Below are positions 54,430 to 62,646 of a DNA stretch of 64,000 nucleotides, one piece after another. A program made the position numbers and the translations under genes. Origin of the DNA: Streptomyces sp. T12 (GTDB lineage: Bacteria > Actinomycetota > Actinomycetes > Streptomycetales > Streptomycetaceae); contig NZ_CP117866.1 in NCBI RefSeq assembly GCF_028736035.1, forward strand, positions 7,192,001 to 7,256,000, in the 5' to 3' direction. Each line of letters begins with the position of its first letter. Positions within the stretch are counted from its first letter, which is position 1. Under the pieces are notes generated by a model, which was not told where the DNA came from, did no database searches, and saw nothing but the letters and a program-made list of their open reading frames with translations.

Positions 54430-54855
54430 TCAGCACCAGCGCGGCGCGGGCCCGACGTTGTCGATGAACCGGGCCGCCCCCCAGGCCCAGGTGCCGTCCG
54501 CGAGCAGGTACCACAGGGGGTTGCCCTGGACCCGCTGGCCCGGCGTCTTGCAGAAGATCCTGACGATGTCGCCCCGGTGGACGACCCGGATCACCTGGCT
54601 GCTCCGGTTGGGCGCACTGCGCAGCAGCAGGGTGTTCGCGGTGACGCGCCCCGTGGCGAACCGTCGGCCGTCGTCGCCCCAGTCGCCACCCTCGTTGCCG
54701 CCCCCGTCGCCACCCTCTGCCCCCCAGTCCCCCTGTGACTCCCCTGAGTCGTTCCCGGACCCCCACTCGTCATCGGCGACAGCGGGAGGGGCGAAGGCCG
54801 CGGCGGCGAGAGCGCCGGCGGCGATGGATATGGCGAGGCGCGAACGCAGGGCCAT
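54430..54855 (-). CDS. Secreted SH3-like domain protein
   Basis: A 141-residue secreted protein: signal peptide (LAISIAAGALAAAAFAPPAVA, cut near AVA-DD), a Gly/Asp/Trp/Glu-rich acidic linker, then a bacterial SH3-like domain (NTLLLRSAPNRSSQVIRVVH, RGDIVRIFCKTPGQ, WYLLADGTWAWG), usually a cell-wall or protein-binding fold. Two Cys may pair. It is in the same direction as the FtsW/PBP pair, 43 bases upstream of it. The start at 54855 follows GGAGGT. Confidence 0.83.
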   Translation of the reverse strand: MALRSRLAISIAAGALAAAAFAPPAVADDEWGSGNDSGESQGDWGAEGGDGGGNEGGDWGDDGRRFATGRVTANTLLLRSAPNRSSQVIRVVHRGDIVRIFCKTPGQRVQGNPLWYLLADGTWAWGAARFIDNVGPAPRWC

Positions 54856-54968
54856 GGGGACCTCCGTGAGAGAGGGGGCGAACCTGACTAACCGCCACAT
54901 TAGGGTCGATGTCGGTCCCTCGCGCGTCCTGATGGGCCAGAGGAGAAGCGCCCCGTTCTCGGTACTTC

Positions 54969-56204
54969 CTAGCGGAGCGTCAGCGTGGCCACGGCCCCGC
55001 CGTCCACCGCGTTGGCGAACGTCAGCCGCGCGCCGAGCACCTCCGCCTGCCCCAACGCGATGGTCAGCCCCAGCCCGTGCCCCTTGGCTCCGCCCTCCGT
55101 GCGGAACCGCTGCGGCCCATGCGCGACGAGATATTCCGGGTAGCCGACGCCGTGGTCCCGCACGGTGACCACCGGCCCGTCCACGGTCACGGACACCGGT
55201 CCCCGCCCGTGCTTGTGCGCGTTCGCCACCAGGTTCCCGAGCACCCGCTCCAGCCGCCGCCGGTCGGTCTCCACCACGGCGTCCCGTACGACGACGACCT
55301 CCGTGTCGGTCCCGGACCCGCGCACCACCCGCTCCGCGAGCGCCGCGAGCGGCTCGGCGTCCGACTCCAGCCGTTCACGCCCGGAGTCCAGCCGCGAGAT
55401 CTCCAGCAGATCCTCGGTCAGCGTGCGCAGCGCGGCCACCCGGTCCCGCACCAGCTCCGTCGGCCGCCCGGGCGGCAGCAGCTCGGCCGCCGCGTGCAGC
55501 CCGGTCAGCGGCGTACGCAGCTCGTGCGCCACGTCCGCGGTGAACCGCTGCTCGGACAGCAGCTTGCTCTGCAGCGAGGACGCCATCGAGTCGAGGGCGG
55601 CGGCGACGGCGGCCACCTCGTCCTGCGGCCTGGTCGGATCCTTCGTACGGGGATCGTCGACCCGCGCGTCCAGGTCGCCGCCGCTGATCCGCCGGGCCAC
55701 CCGGGCCGTGGCGTGCAGCCGCCGCGTCACCCGGGTCACCGCGAACGCGCCCACCAGCAGCGTCGCCCCGATCGCCAGCCCCGACGACCACAGGATCGCC
55801 CGGTCCAGCCCCTCGATGGTGCGCGTCTGCTGCGAGTAGTCGACCTCGACCGCGAGCGCTCGCTCGCCGTCGGCCGGGCCCGCCGCCCACATCGTGGGGC
55901 GCCCGTGGTGGTCGGCGACCATCGTGCCGCGCTCCCCGGCCACCGCCAGCTCCCGCAGCGAATCCGGCAGCTCCGGCGGATCCAGGCGGACGCCGTGCCC
56001 GAGCGGGTCCCCGGCCTCGAACGCCGTCGTCGCGTCCTCCAGCCGGGACAGTGCGAGGTCGCGGGCCTGACCGACGGTCTGGTTCGTCACCGAGACGTGC
56101 ACGAGGATGCCGAGCAGTGCCGCGAGCGCGCAGCACATCACCGTGATGAAGACGGCGGCCTTCACGGCGAGCGGGCCGGCCCACTGGGGGAGCGCGAGCC
56201 TCAT
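54969..56204 (-). CDS. Membrane sensor histidine kinase (CseC-like) without adjacent regulator
   Basis: A 411-residue kinase. Membrane segments near 16-38 and 137-160 enclose an extracytoplasmic domain with repeated LDPPELPDSLRELAVAG and MVADHHGRPTMWAAG segments. HAMP (TARVARRISGGDLDARVD), H-box TADVAHELRTP (His228), N-box NLVANAHKHG and G-boxes DHGVGYP, KGHGLGLTIALGQAEVLG. It is closely related to the kinase at 32957-34282. Its ATG overlaps the stop of a lipoprotein gene (ATGA), so the two form a unit. No response regulator is present at either side. Confidence 0.89.
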   Translation of the reverse strand: MRLALPQWAGPLAVKAAVFITVMCCALAALLGILVHVSVTNQTVGQARDLALSRLEDATTAFEAGDPLGHGVRLDPPELPDSLRELAVAGERGTMVADHHGRPTMWAAGPADGERALAVEVDYSQQTRTIEGLDRAILWSSGLAIGATLLVGAFAVTRVTRRLHATARVARRISGGDLDARVDDPRTKDPTRPQDEVAAVAAALDSMASSLQSKLLSEQRFTADVAHELRTPLTGLHAAAELLPPGRPTELVRDRVAALRTLTEDLLEISRLDSGRERLESDAEPLAALAERVVRGSGTDTEVVVVRDAVVETDRRRLERVLGNLVANAHKHGRGPVSVTVDGPVVTVRDHGVGYPEYLVAHGPQRFRTEGGAKGHGLGLTIALGQAEVLGARLTFANAVDGGAVATLTLR

Positions 56205-56980
56205 GGGGTGCTCGCCGAGGGGGAGGCGGACCGGGAGGGTGAGGCGGAACGCGAGGGCGAGGGCGCGGCGGAACGTGAGGGCGACGGGTGGGGCGTCTTC
56301 TTGTGGTGGCCGGTGCGCAGCATCTCGTCGTGCGTGAGCAGCATCGCCTTCTGGTCCGCGTCCCAGGTCCACTGCAGCCGGTACTCGTACCCGGCGACCT
56401 CGGACGGCGAGCGCAGGATCACCGACCGTCCGGCCAGTTCGACGGCGCTGATGGCGTCGTCCCACTCCATCACCTGCACGAGCCGGCGCTTCTCGACGGT
56501 GTAGACGCGCACCGCGGTCGTTTTGCCGGGCATCAGCCGGAAGCCCAGCGTCAGCTCGGGGTGCCCGTCGCCGGTCAGATCCCGGTAGTACGGCTGGAGC
56601 ACCGGGCACCTGCCGTGCCCGGCGCCCTTGGCGCACGCGGTCATCAGACGGCCGGTCTGCCCGTACGACGCGTCCTTGCCGTCGTAGTCGCCCGGACTCT
56701 CGGCGATCTCCTTGCGTACGACCGCCACCGGGTCCACGTCGCGGATGTCGCCGCCCGGGACGGTGACGCCCTTCACGACCTCCCTGTTCACCTCGCCGAT
56801 CTCATAGGCGGGGCTGGACGCCGGCGTCAGCTCCGGCCAGAGCTTGTCCGGGCTGACCGCGGTCTCGGTCGGGCCCGCGCCCTGGAGTCCCCCGGCGTCA
56901 CCGCAGGCCGTCGCCGCCGCCAGCAGCAGTGCGACCAGGGCACTGAGCGCGACGGTGCGCGTGGGGCGGCTGCGAGGCAC
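56201..56980 (-). CDS. Putative lipoprotein partner of a histidine kinase
   Basis: A 259-residue lipoprotein: signal peptide with lipobox ATAC (Cys about residue 26), then a globular domain (VVRKEIAESPGDYDGKDASY, RDLTGDGHPELTLGFRLMPG with an FG-GAP-like DLTGDGHPE turn, RRLVQVMEWDDAISAVELAG). The tail is Ser/Pro/Ala-rich and extremely repetitive (SRSAAPSPSRSASPS), a wall-spanning linker type. CseA-like function, damping the adjacent kinase, is an inference from position. The GTG at 56980 has CAGGAG six bases upstream; a longer ATG start at 57049 has no site. Confidence 0.76.
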   Translation of the reverse strand: MPRSRPTRTVALSALVALLLAAATACGDAGGLQGAGPTETAVSPDKLWPELTPASSPAYEIGEVNREVVKGVTVPGGDIRDVDPVAVVRKEIAESPGDYDGKDASYGQTGRLMTACAKGAGHGRCPVLQPYYRDLTGDGHPELTLGFRLMPGKTTAVRVYTVEKRRLVQVMEWDDAISAVELAGRSVILRSPSEVAGYEYRLQWTWDADQKAMLLTHDEMLRTGHHKKTPHPSPSRSAAPSPSRSASPSRSASPSASTP

Positions 56981-57073
56981 GGTTCTCCTGGGGCCGGGGA
57001 TGGGCGTAGGCCCGTACACCCTATTCGTACGGAAGTCCTTTTTGCGCACCCGGTGGGCGGACGGGCGAAACGG

Positions 57074-57580
57074 TTACTCGGCGAGTTCCTCGAGGAGCCG
57101 GGCGGTCGAAAGGCCGGCCCGGAGGTAGTCGACGAACAGCTCGTTGTGCAGGGCCCACGGAGAGCGGCGGGAGCGTATCAGCCGGATCGCCTGCTCGGCG
57201 GAGTGGCTCCGGCGGACCAGGGTGTGCGCGATGACGAGCCCCGAGCGGTTGTACCCGTGGTAACAGCGAACGAGGACCCTGTGGCCCTCGTCCAGCGCCT
57301 CGCACGCCGCCTCCGCCAGCCGTATCACCCCGGCGAGCTGGGTCCCGTCCAGCGGTCCGTCGGGAATCGGCCACACATGGTGCTCGACCCCGGGATCGGG
57401 TCCGTGCCCCGGCAGGCGCAGCAGAGTCTGTACGAGATCGAACTCGTCCTGCACGACGGCGAACTCCAGTTGTCCCGACGGCCCCCGGAACTCGTGCCCG
57501 CCCATCCACAGGCCGGGCACGATCTCGCTCCACGGGCTGTCCGGAGCCGGTACGTCGGGTTGCTTCCTGCGGGTACGCAA
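57074..57580 (-). CDS. Dual-specificity/tyrosine-type protein phosphatase
   Basis: A 168-residue cytosolic protein. The catalytic P-loop is RCYHGYNRSGL near residue 107 (Cys-x5-Arg), as in dual-specificity phosphatases, though the His before Cys is Arg. The conserved Asp of such enzymes may lie in WPIPDGPLDG. It starts at a TTG at 57580 with GGGGAGG just upstream; the GTG at 57598 lacks a comparable site. It belongs to a small convergent/divergent gene set with no operon partner. Confidence 0.78.
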   Translation of the reverse strand: MRTRRKQPDVPAPDSPWSEIVPGLWMGGHEFRGPSGQLEFAVVQDEFDLVQTLLRLPGHGPDPGVEHHVWPIPDGPLDGTQLAGVIRLAEAACEALDEGHRVLVRCYHGYNRSGLVIAHTLVRRSHSAEQAIRLIRSRRSPWALHNELFVDYLRAGLSTARLLEELAE

Positions 57581-57691
57581 CGGCGCCTCCCCAACCACTC
57601 CCGGGGGGTCTGCCCAACTCCGCTCAAAGGTAACCGGGTTCTTGCCCCCGCAGCACCCCGCCTGTTCCCATGGTCAGTGGGGTGATGGTGC

Positions 57692-58501
57692 ATGAGTGGA
57701 CTGCGCGTCATACCGACCTGGCGGCACGGCCGGGAACGGCTCTACGTCTGCCTCACGGACGGGCGGAACCTCGCCTGGTACGACCGTGAGGCGGCCAGGA
57801 TCAACCTGCTCAGCGACGACCGCAGGGAGGATGTGCTGGAGGCGCTCGGCCCCTTCGTCACCGGCCCGGTGACGGTCGGCCCGCCGCCGGTCCCCACGCC
57901 CGCCGAGCTGGCCCGGCTGACCCTCCACCCGGACGACGACCTGGCGCCCAACCGTCCCGGCGAGGCGCTCCTGGTCTCCCTCGACCGGGATCCGGGCCCC
58001 TCCCACCTGCTGCGCCGCCCGGACCCGCGGCGCCGGGCGCTGACGGCGGAGCAGACGGTCGGCGAGGCCCTGGACCGGCTGGACGGCGCGGGCTGGCACG
58101 CGCTGCACTCCATCCCGCTGCCCGGCGGCGACCGGATCCACCACCTCGTGATCGGCCCCGGCGGGCTGTTCGTGCTGCACAGCCTGTACGCCCGTAAGCA
58201 GAAGGTGACCGTCGCCGATCCGATGGTCTGCCTCGGGCGCCGCGAACCGTACCCCCTGCTGCGCCGCGTCCGCGCCGACGCCGACCGTGCCTCCTACGCC
58301 CTGACCGCCGAGGTCCGCCCGGTCCTCGCGCTGGTCGGCCCGGCCGACGTGGCGATCCCGGGGCCGCTGCGGGAGGTCCGGGTCCTCAGGGACACGGAGG
58401 TGGAGGGGCTGGCCCGGCTGGGTGGGCTGCTGAAGCCGGCGGATGTGGAGGCGCTGCATGCGATGGCTCGGGACCGGCGTACTTGGGGTTCCGTTGGTTG
58501 A
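57692..58501 (+). CDS. NERD-like domain protein
   Basis: A 269-residue cytosolic protein. The C-terminal half carries a NERD-like (nuclease-related) region: EQTVGEALDRLDGAGWHALH, IPLPGGDRIHHLVIGPGGLF and VLHSLYARKQKVTVADPMVC. In the NERD family these correspond to the E...GE and D...DH.(V).G.(G).(V) motifs. The key Asp/Glu positions are partially present. The N-terminal half is unrelated. Function unknown. It starts at the ATG at 57692 and converges on the LigD-polymerase gene. Confidence 0.78.
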   Translation: MSGLRVIPTWRHGRERLYVCLTDGRNLAWYDREAARINLLSDDRREDVLEALGPFVTGPVTVGPPPVPTPAELARLTLHPDDDLAPNRPGEALLVSLDRDPGPSHLLRRPDPRRRALTAEQTVGEALDRLDGAGWHALHSIPLPGGDRIHHLVIGPGGLFVLHSLYARKQKVTVADPMVCLGRREPYPLLRRVRADADRASYALTAEVRPVLALVGPADVAIPGPLREVRVLRDTEVEGLARLGGLLKPADVEALHAMARDRRTWGSVG

Positions 58502-58528
58502 GGGCTCACGTCGGCTGTCGTGCCGGCC

Positions 58529-59416
58529 CTAAATATCTGGCAGCGTGCCCGCCCGGTCCCGCTCCAGGAGCGGGACCAGTAGGTCGCCGAAGTCCTGGAG
58601 GCGTGGGGCCAGGTCCGGGGCGAGGAAGGTCAGGGACCGGGGGGAGCGGCAGTCCTGTACCTCCTCCCAGGTCACCGGCGCGGACACGGTGGGGTCGCGG
58701 CGGGCGCGCAGGGTGTAGGGCGTGGCCGTGGTCTTGCGGGCGGCGTTCTGGCTCCAGTCGACGAAGACCTTGCCGGGCCGCAGGCTCTTCGTCATCCGGT
58801 GGATCGCGAGCTGGGGCATGGCCTTCTCGGCCTCCACGGCGAGTTCCTTGGCGTACTCGGTGGCCTGATCGGAGGGGGCCGGCCGGATGGCGGCGACGAG
58901 ATGGAGCCCCTTCGAGCCGGAGGTCTTGGCGTACGCCTCGATGCCGTCGGCGGCCAGCCGTTCCCGCAGCCAGAGGGCGACCTCGCAGCACTCGACCACG
59001 GTGGCGGGCGAGCCGGGGTCGAGGTCGAAGACCAGCCGGTCGGCCTCGCCGGGCGCGTCGATCAGCCACTGGGGCGTGTGGAACTCCGTGACGAGGTTGG
59101 CCGCCCACATCAGCGAGGGCAGATCCTGCACCAGCACCATCCGCGCCGGCCCCTCCGCACGCGGCACCTCGGCGGTGGTGACCCACTCGGGCGTACCCGG
59201 CGGCACGTTCTTGGTGAAGAACACCTGTCCGTCCGGCCCGTCCGGGTAGCGCAGGAAGGACACCGGCCGGTCGCGCAGATGCGGCAGCAGCACCTCGGCG
59301 GTGGTCGCGTAGTAGTGCAGCACCTCGCCCTTGGCGAACCCGGCCGCCGGATACAGCACCTTCTCCAGGTTGCTGAGCGCGAGCCGCCGCCCCTCCACCT
59401 CTGTGATCGGCGTCAT
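58529..59416 (-). CDS. LigD-type DNA polymerase/primase (end-joining polymerase)
   Basis: A 295-residue stand-alone LigD polymerase domain: RLALSNLEKVLYPAAGFAKG, PVSFLRYPDGPDGQVFFTKN, LVFDLDPG with the metal-binding Asp pair, YAKTSGSKGLHLVAAI and FVDWSQNAARKTTATPYTLR. It fills and edits ends during non-homologous end joining and works with Ku and an ATP-dependent ligase encoded elsewhere. Start ATG at 59416. It is divergent from ku, with only 51 bases between them for shared promoters. Confidence 0.93.
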   Translation of the reverse strand: MTPITEVEGRRLALSNLEKVLYPAAGFAKGEVLHYYATTAEVLLPHLRDRPVSFLRYPDGPDGQVFFTKNVPPGTPEWVTTAEVPRAEGPARMVLVQDLPSLMWAANLVTEFHTPQWLIDAPGEADRLVFDLDPGSPATVVECCEVALWLRERLAADGIEAYAKTSGSKGLHLVAAIRPAPSDQATEYAKELAVEAEKAMPQLAIHRMTKSLRPGKVFVDWSQNAARKTTATPYTLRARRDPTVSAPVTWEEVQDCRSPRSLTFLAPDLAPRLQDFGDLLVPLLERDRAGTLPDI

Positions 59417-59467
59417 ACGATGAGAATCACACGAAATAGGCCGGAAACGCCTCGAAAGGTGCTGAAC

Positions 59468-60523
59468 GTGCGATCCATCTGGAACGGCGCCATCTCCTTC
59501 GGCCTGGTCAGCATCCCGATCAAGGTGGTGAACGCGACCGAGAGTCATTCGATCTCCTTCCGCCAGATCCACACCGAGGACGGCGGCCGGATCCGCTACC
59601 GCAAGTTCTGCGAACTGGAGGACCGCGAGGTCAGCCAGGGCGAGATCGGCAAGGGGTACGAGGACGCGGACGGCTCGATCATCCCCATCTCCGACGAGGA
59701 CCTGGCCGAGCTGCCGATCCCGACCGCGAAGACGATCGAGATCGTGGCCTTCGTGCCGGGTGACCGGATCGACCCGCTCCAGATGGACGCGGCGTACTAC
59801 CTCGCCGCGAGCGGTGCCCCGGCCGCCAAGCCGTACACCCTGCTGCGCGAGGCGCTCAAGCGCAGCAACAAGGTCGCCATCGCCAAGTTCGCGCTGCGCG
59901 GCCGGGAGCGGCTGGGCATGCTGCGGGTCGTCGGCGACGCCATCGCCATGCACGGACTGCTCTGGCCCGACGAGGTGCGCGACCCCGAGGGCGTCGCCCC
60001 CGACACCGGCGTCACCGTCCGCGACAAGGAACTCGACCTCGCGGACGCCCTGATGGACACCCTCGGTGAGGTCGACCTCGACGATCTGCACGACGAGTAC
60101 CGCGAGGCCGTCGAGGAGGTCATCGCCGCGAAGGCGGCCGGCGAGGCCCCGCCCGCCGCCCCCGAACCCGCCACCGGCGGCAAGGTCCTCGACCTCATGG
60201 CGGCCCTGGAGAGCAGCGTGCGCGCGGCGAAGGCGTCCCGCGGCGAGGAGCCGGCGGAGGTCAGGCGTCTGCCGGAGCGCAAGTCGGCCAGGGCGGCCCC
60301 GAAGCAGGCTGCGGGCAAGAAGTCGACGACGGCGGCGAAGAAGACCGCGGCGAAGAAGACGGCCGCGTCGGCCAGGAAGTCGACGTCGAAGACGGCCCAG
60401 GGGACGAAGAAGACGGCAGCGAAGAGCACGGCGAAGAGCACGGCCAAGAGCACGGCGAAGAAGACCACGGCCAAGACCGCCAAGACCGCCAAGAAGACGG
60501 CGGCCCGCAAGCGCAGTGCGTGA
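59468..60523 (+). CDS. ku: Ku protein (non-homologous end joining)
   Basis: A 351-residue bacterial Ku: RSIWNGAISFGLVSIPIKVV at the N-terminus, the ring core to about residue 250, then a long Lys/Ala/Thr-rich tail (KKTAAKKTAASARKSTSK and similar), histone-H1-like and longer than that of minimal Ku proteins. It binds DNA ends and recruits LigD activities. The tail DNA contains a tandem 12-bp repeat (60421-60456). The GTG at 59468 is the usual start; a shorter site AAAGGTG lies about ten bases upstream. Divergent from the polymerase gene. Confidence 0.95.
   Translation: MRSIWNGAISFGLVSIPIKVVNATESHSISFRQIHTEDGGRIRYRKFCELEDREVSQGEIGKGYEDADGSIIPISDEDLAELPIPTAKTIEIVAFVPGDRIDPLQMDAAYYLAASGAPAAKPYTLLREALKRSNKVAIAKFALRGRERLGMLRVVGDAIAMHGLLWPDEVRDPEGVAPDTGVTVRDKELDLADALMDTLGEVDLDDLHDEYREAVEEVIAAKAAGEAPPAAPEPATGGKVLDLMAALESSVRAAKASRGEEPAEVRRLPERKSARAAPKQAAGKKSTTAAKKTAAKKTAASARKSTSKTAQGTKKTAAKSTAKSTAKSTAKKTTAKTAKTAKKTAARKRSA
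60421..60456. repeat. Tandem 12-bp repeat inside the Ku tail
   Basis: GAAGAGCACGGC occurs twice perfectly and a third time with one change (CAAGAGCACGGC), giving a Lys-Ser-Thr-Ala repeat. It is prone to unit gain or loss, so tail length may vary between strains. Confidence 0.85.
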
Positions 60524-60541
60524 GCGGGGGTGACCGGAGCC

Positions 60542-61813
60542 TCACCTCGACCGGCGCAGCACCAGCACCGCGTTGTGCCCTCCGAAGCCGAACGAGTTGC
60601 TGAGCGCCAGGTCCCCGTCCTCCGGCAACGCGCGCGGTGCCCCGCGCACCACATCCAGGCCGATCGCGTCGTCGACCTCGCCGCCCCCCACCGTCGGCGG
60701 CACCACCCCGTGGTGCAGCGTCAGCACGGCGGCAACCGCCTCGACCCCGCCCGCGGCCCCCTGCAGATGCCCCAGGTGCCCCTTGAGCGCGGTGACCGGT
60801 ACGGACCGTCGCCCGAGCACCGCCCGCAGCGCGACCGCCTCCGCGAGGTCGCCCTCGACCGTGGCCGTGGCATGGGCGTTCACGTGGACGACGTCCCCGA
60901 CCCGGCCCCCGGCGTCCCGCAGGGCCCGCCGCAGGGCGAGCGCGATGCCGTTGCCGGACGGGTCGGGCGCGGCCATGTGGTGGGCGTCGGCGGAGAGTCC
61001 CCAGCCCGCGGCCTCGCAGTAGATCCGCGCTCCCCGGGCCCGTGCGTGCTCCTCGGCCTCCAGTACGAGGACCCCGGCACCCTCGCCGTTGACGAATCCG
61101 CCCCGGTCCTTGGCGAAGGGCCGGGAGGGCGAACCGTCGGCCAGGTCCCCGTCCGCCAGGGCCCGCATCGCCGCGAAGGACGCCATGATCGCCGGCGTGA
61201 CGACGGCCTCGGCGCCGCCCGCGAGAGCGACGTCGATGCGCCCGTACCGTATGCGGTCGATCGCCTGCCCTATGGCCTCGGTCCCCGACGCGCACGCGCT
61301 CGTCACGGTCCGGGCCTCGCCGGTGATGTGCAGGTCGAGCGAGACCTGGGAGGCGGCCTGCGAGGGCACGGTCATGGGAGTGGTGAGCGGCGAGACGGCC
61401 CGGGGTCCCTTCTCCCGCAGCTTGCGGTCCCCGCCCACGAGTACGGACGCGTCACCGAGGATGGCCCCCAGGCTCACCCCCACCCGCTCCGGATCGATCC
61501 CGCTCTCCCGGGTACCGCCCGCCACGAACCCGGCGTCGGCCCACGCCTGACGAGCGGCCAGCACCCCGAGCTGGGCGGCCCGGTTCATCCGCCGGGCGAC
61601 GGGCCGAGGCAGCAGCCGACCGGGATCCACGGGTACGACCCCGGCGACCCGCACGGGCAACCCGTCGAACTCGGGATCCTGCAACTCCCGTATGCCGTGC
61701 CGCCCGTCGAGCAGTCCCTGCCACAACTCGCCGGCCCCGACACCCAGCGGTGTGACCGCCCCGAGCCCGGTCACGACGACTCTGCGCGGTGCGGACACGG
61801 CGGCCTCGCTCAT
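60542..61813 (-). CDS. Beta-ketoacyl-ACP synthase (FabF-like/KAS II) of a polyketide cluster
   Basis: A 423-residue decarboxylating ketosynthase. Active-site Cys in TVTSACASGTEAI, His in NAHATATVEGD, second His in KGHLGHLQGAAGG, and the C-terminal NSFGFGGHNA motif are all present. It condenses acyl and malonyl-type units. It begins VVVTGLGAVTPLG, after a short Ala/Ser extension. The start is at 61813. It is separate from the KS-ACP protein upstream but in the same direction. The thioesterase gene lies between, so the three probably share an operon. The order fits a small polyketide or modified-fatty-acid cluster. Confidence 0.88.
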   Translation of the reverse strand: MSEAAVSAPRRVVVTGLGAVTPLGVGAGELWQGLLDGRHGIRELQDPEFDGLPVRVAGVVPVDPGRLLPRPVARRMNRAAQLGVLAARQAWADAGFVAGGTRESGIDPERVGVSLGAILGDASVLVGGDRKLREKGPRAVSPLTTPMTVPSQAASQVSLDLHITGEARTVTSACASGTEAIGQAIDRIRYGRIDVALAGGAEAVVTPAIMASFAAMRALADGDLADGSPSRPFAKDRGGFVNGEGAGVLVLEAEEHARARGARIYCEAAGWGLSADAHHMAAPDPSGNGIALALRRALRDAGGRVGDVVHVNAHATATVEGDLAEAVALRAVLGRRSVPVTALKGHLGHLQGAAGGVEAVAAVLTLHHGVVPPTVGGGEVDDAIGLDVVRGAPRALPEDGDLALSNSFGFGGHNAVLVLRRSR

Positions 61814-61893
61814 CTGGGCATGCCCCCCTCTGGTGGTTGAAAGGGAAACATGCCCCGATTCCTCAGGTCCTGCACGTCCGTTCGAGCGCCGTC

Positions 61894-62646
61894 TCATGCC
61901 GACTGCGCGGCGATGAACGCGAGCAGCTCCTCTTTCCGCTGGCGGAGATAGAAGTGGGCCCCCTCGAAGACCCGGAGGTCCAGCCCCTTCGTCGTGACGT
62001 CCGACCAGGACTTGAGGTCCTCGACGGTGCACACGGGGTCGCGGTCGCCTCCGCACACGGTGACCGGAACTCCCAGCCGGTGCAGGTGCGTCGGGCGGTA
62101 CGCGGCGAGGATTCCGAAGTCCGCGCGCAGCGCCGGCATGATCACCCGCTGCAGCTCGGGGTTCGCGTAGAGGTCGGCGCCCTCGGGGTCCAGCAGGCGG
62201 ACGTAGTCCAGGACCTCGGGGTCGGTCGGGGCCGGCCTGGGTGCCTGCTCCTGCGGGAGGCGGGGCCGCTGCCGGCCCGACACGATCAGGCGGGTGAGGG
62301 TGCGTGAGGGGTCGTCCTCCAGGCGGCGGGCCACCTCGTACGCCACCGACGAACCCATGCTGTGGCCGAAGAAGGCCAACGGCCGGTCGCCGGGCAGTTC
62401 CCGCTGCAGGGCCGTCGTGATCGCGTCCGCCAGCTCCTCCATCGTGCTCGCGCACGGCTCGTACACGCGGTCCTGGCGGCCGGGGTACTGCACGGCCACG
62501 ACCTCGATCTCCGGCGGGGCCAGCGCGGCCCAGTCATGGAAGGCGACCGCCCCTCCGCCCGCGTGCGGGAAGCACAGCAGGCGGATCCTCGCGTCGGGCA
62601 CGCTCACGCCCCTGAACCACAGGGTCCGGATGTCGGGGACGGTCAC
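61894..62646 (-). CDS. Type II thioesterase
   Basis: A 250-residue alpha/beta hydrolase of the external thioesterase family: LLCFPHAGGGAVAFHDWAAL, nucleophile Ser in FFGHSMGSSVAYE, Asp in VTVCGGDRDPV and His in FEGAHFYLRQRKEE. Such enzymes clear aberrant acyl groups from carrier domains of PKS/NRPS. The GTG at 62646 overlaps the stop of the upstream PKS gene (GTGA), which shows they are translated together. Confidence 0.93.
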   Translation of the reverse strand: MTVPDIRTLWFRGVSVPDARIRLLCFPHAGGGAVAFHDWAALAPPEIEVVAVQYPGRQDRVYEPCASTMEELADAITTALQRELPGDRPLAFFGHSMGSSVAYEVARRLEDDPSRTLTRLIVSGRQRPRLPQEQAPRPAPTDPEVLDYVRLLDPEGADLYANPELQRVIMPALRADFGILAAYRPTHLHRLGVPVTVCGGDRDPVCTVEDLKSWSDVTTKGLDLRVFEGAHFYLRQRKEELLAFIAAQSA

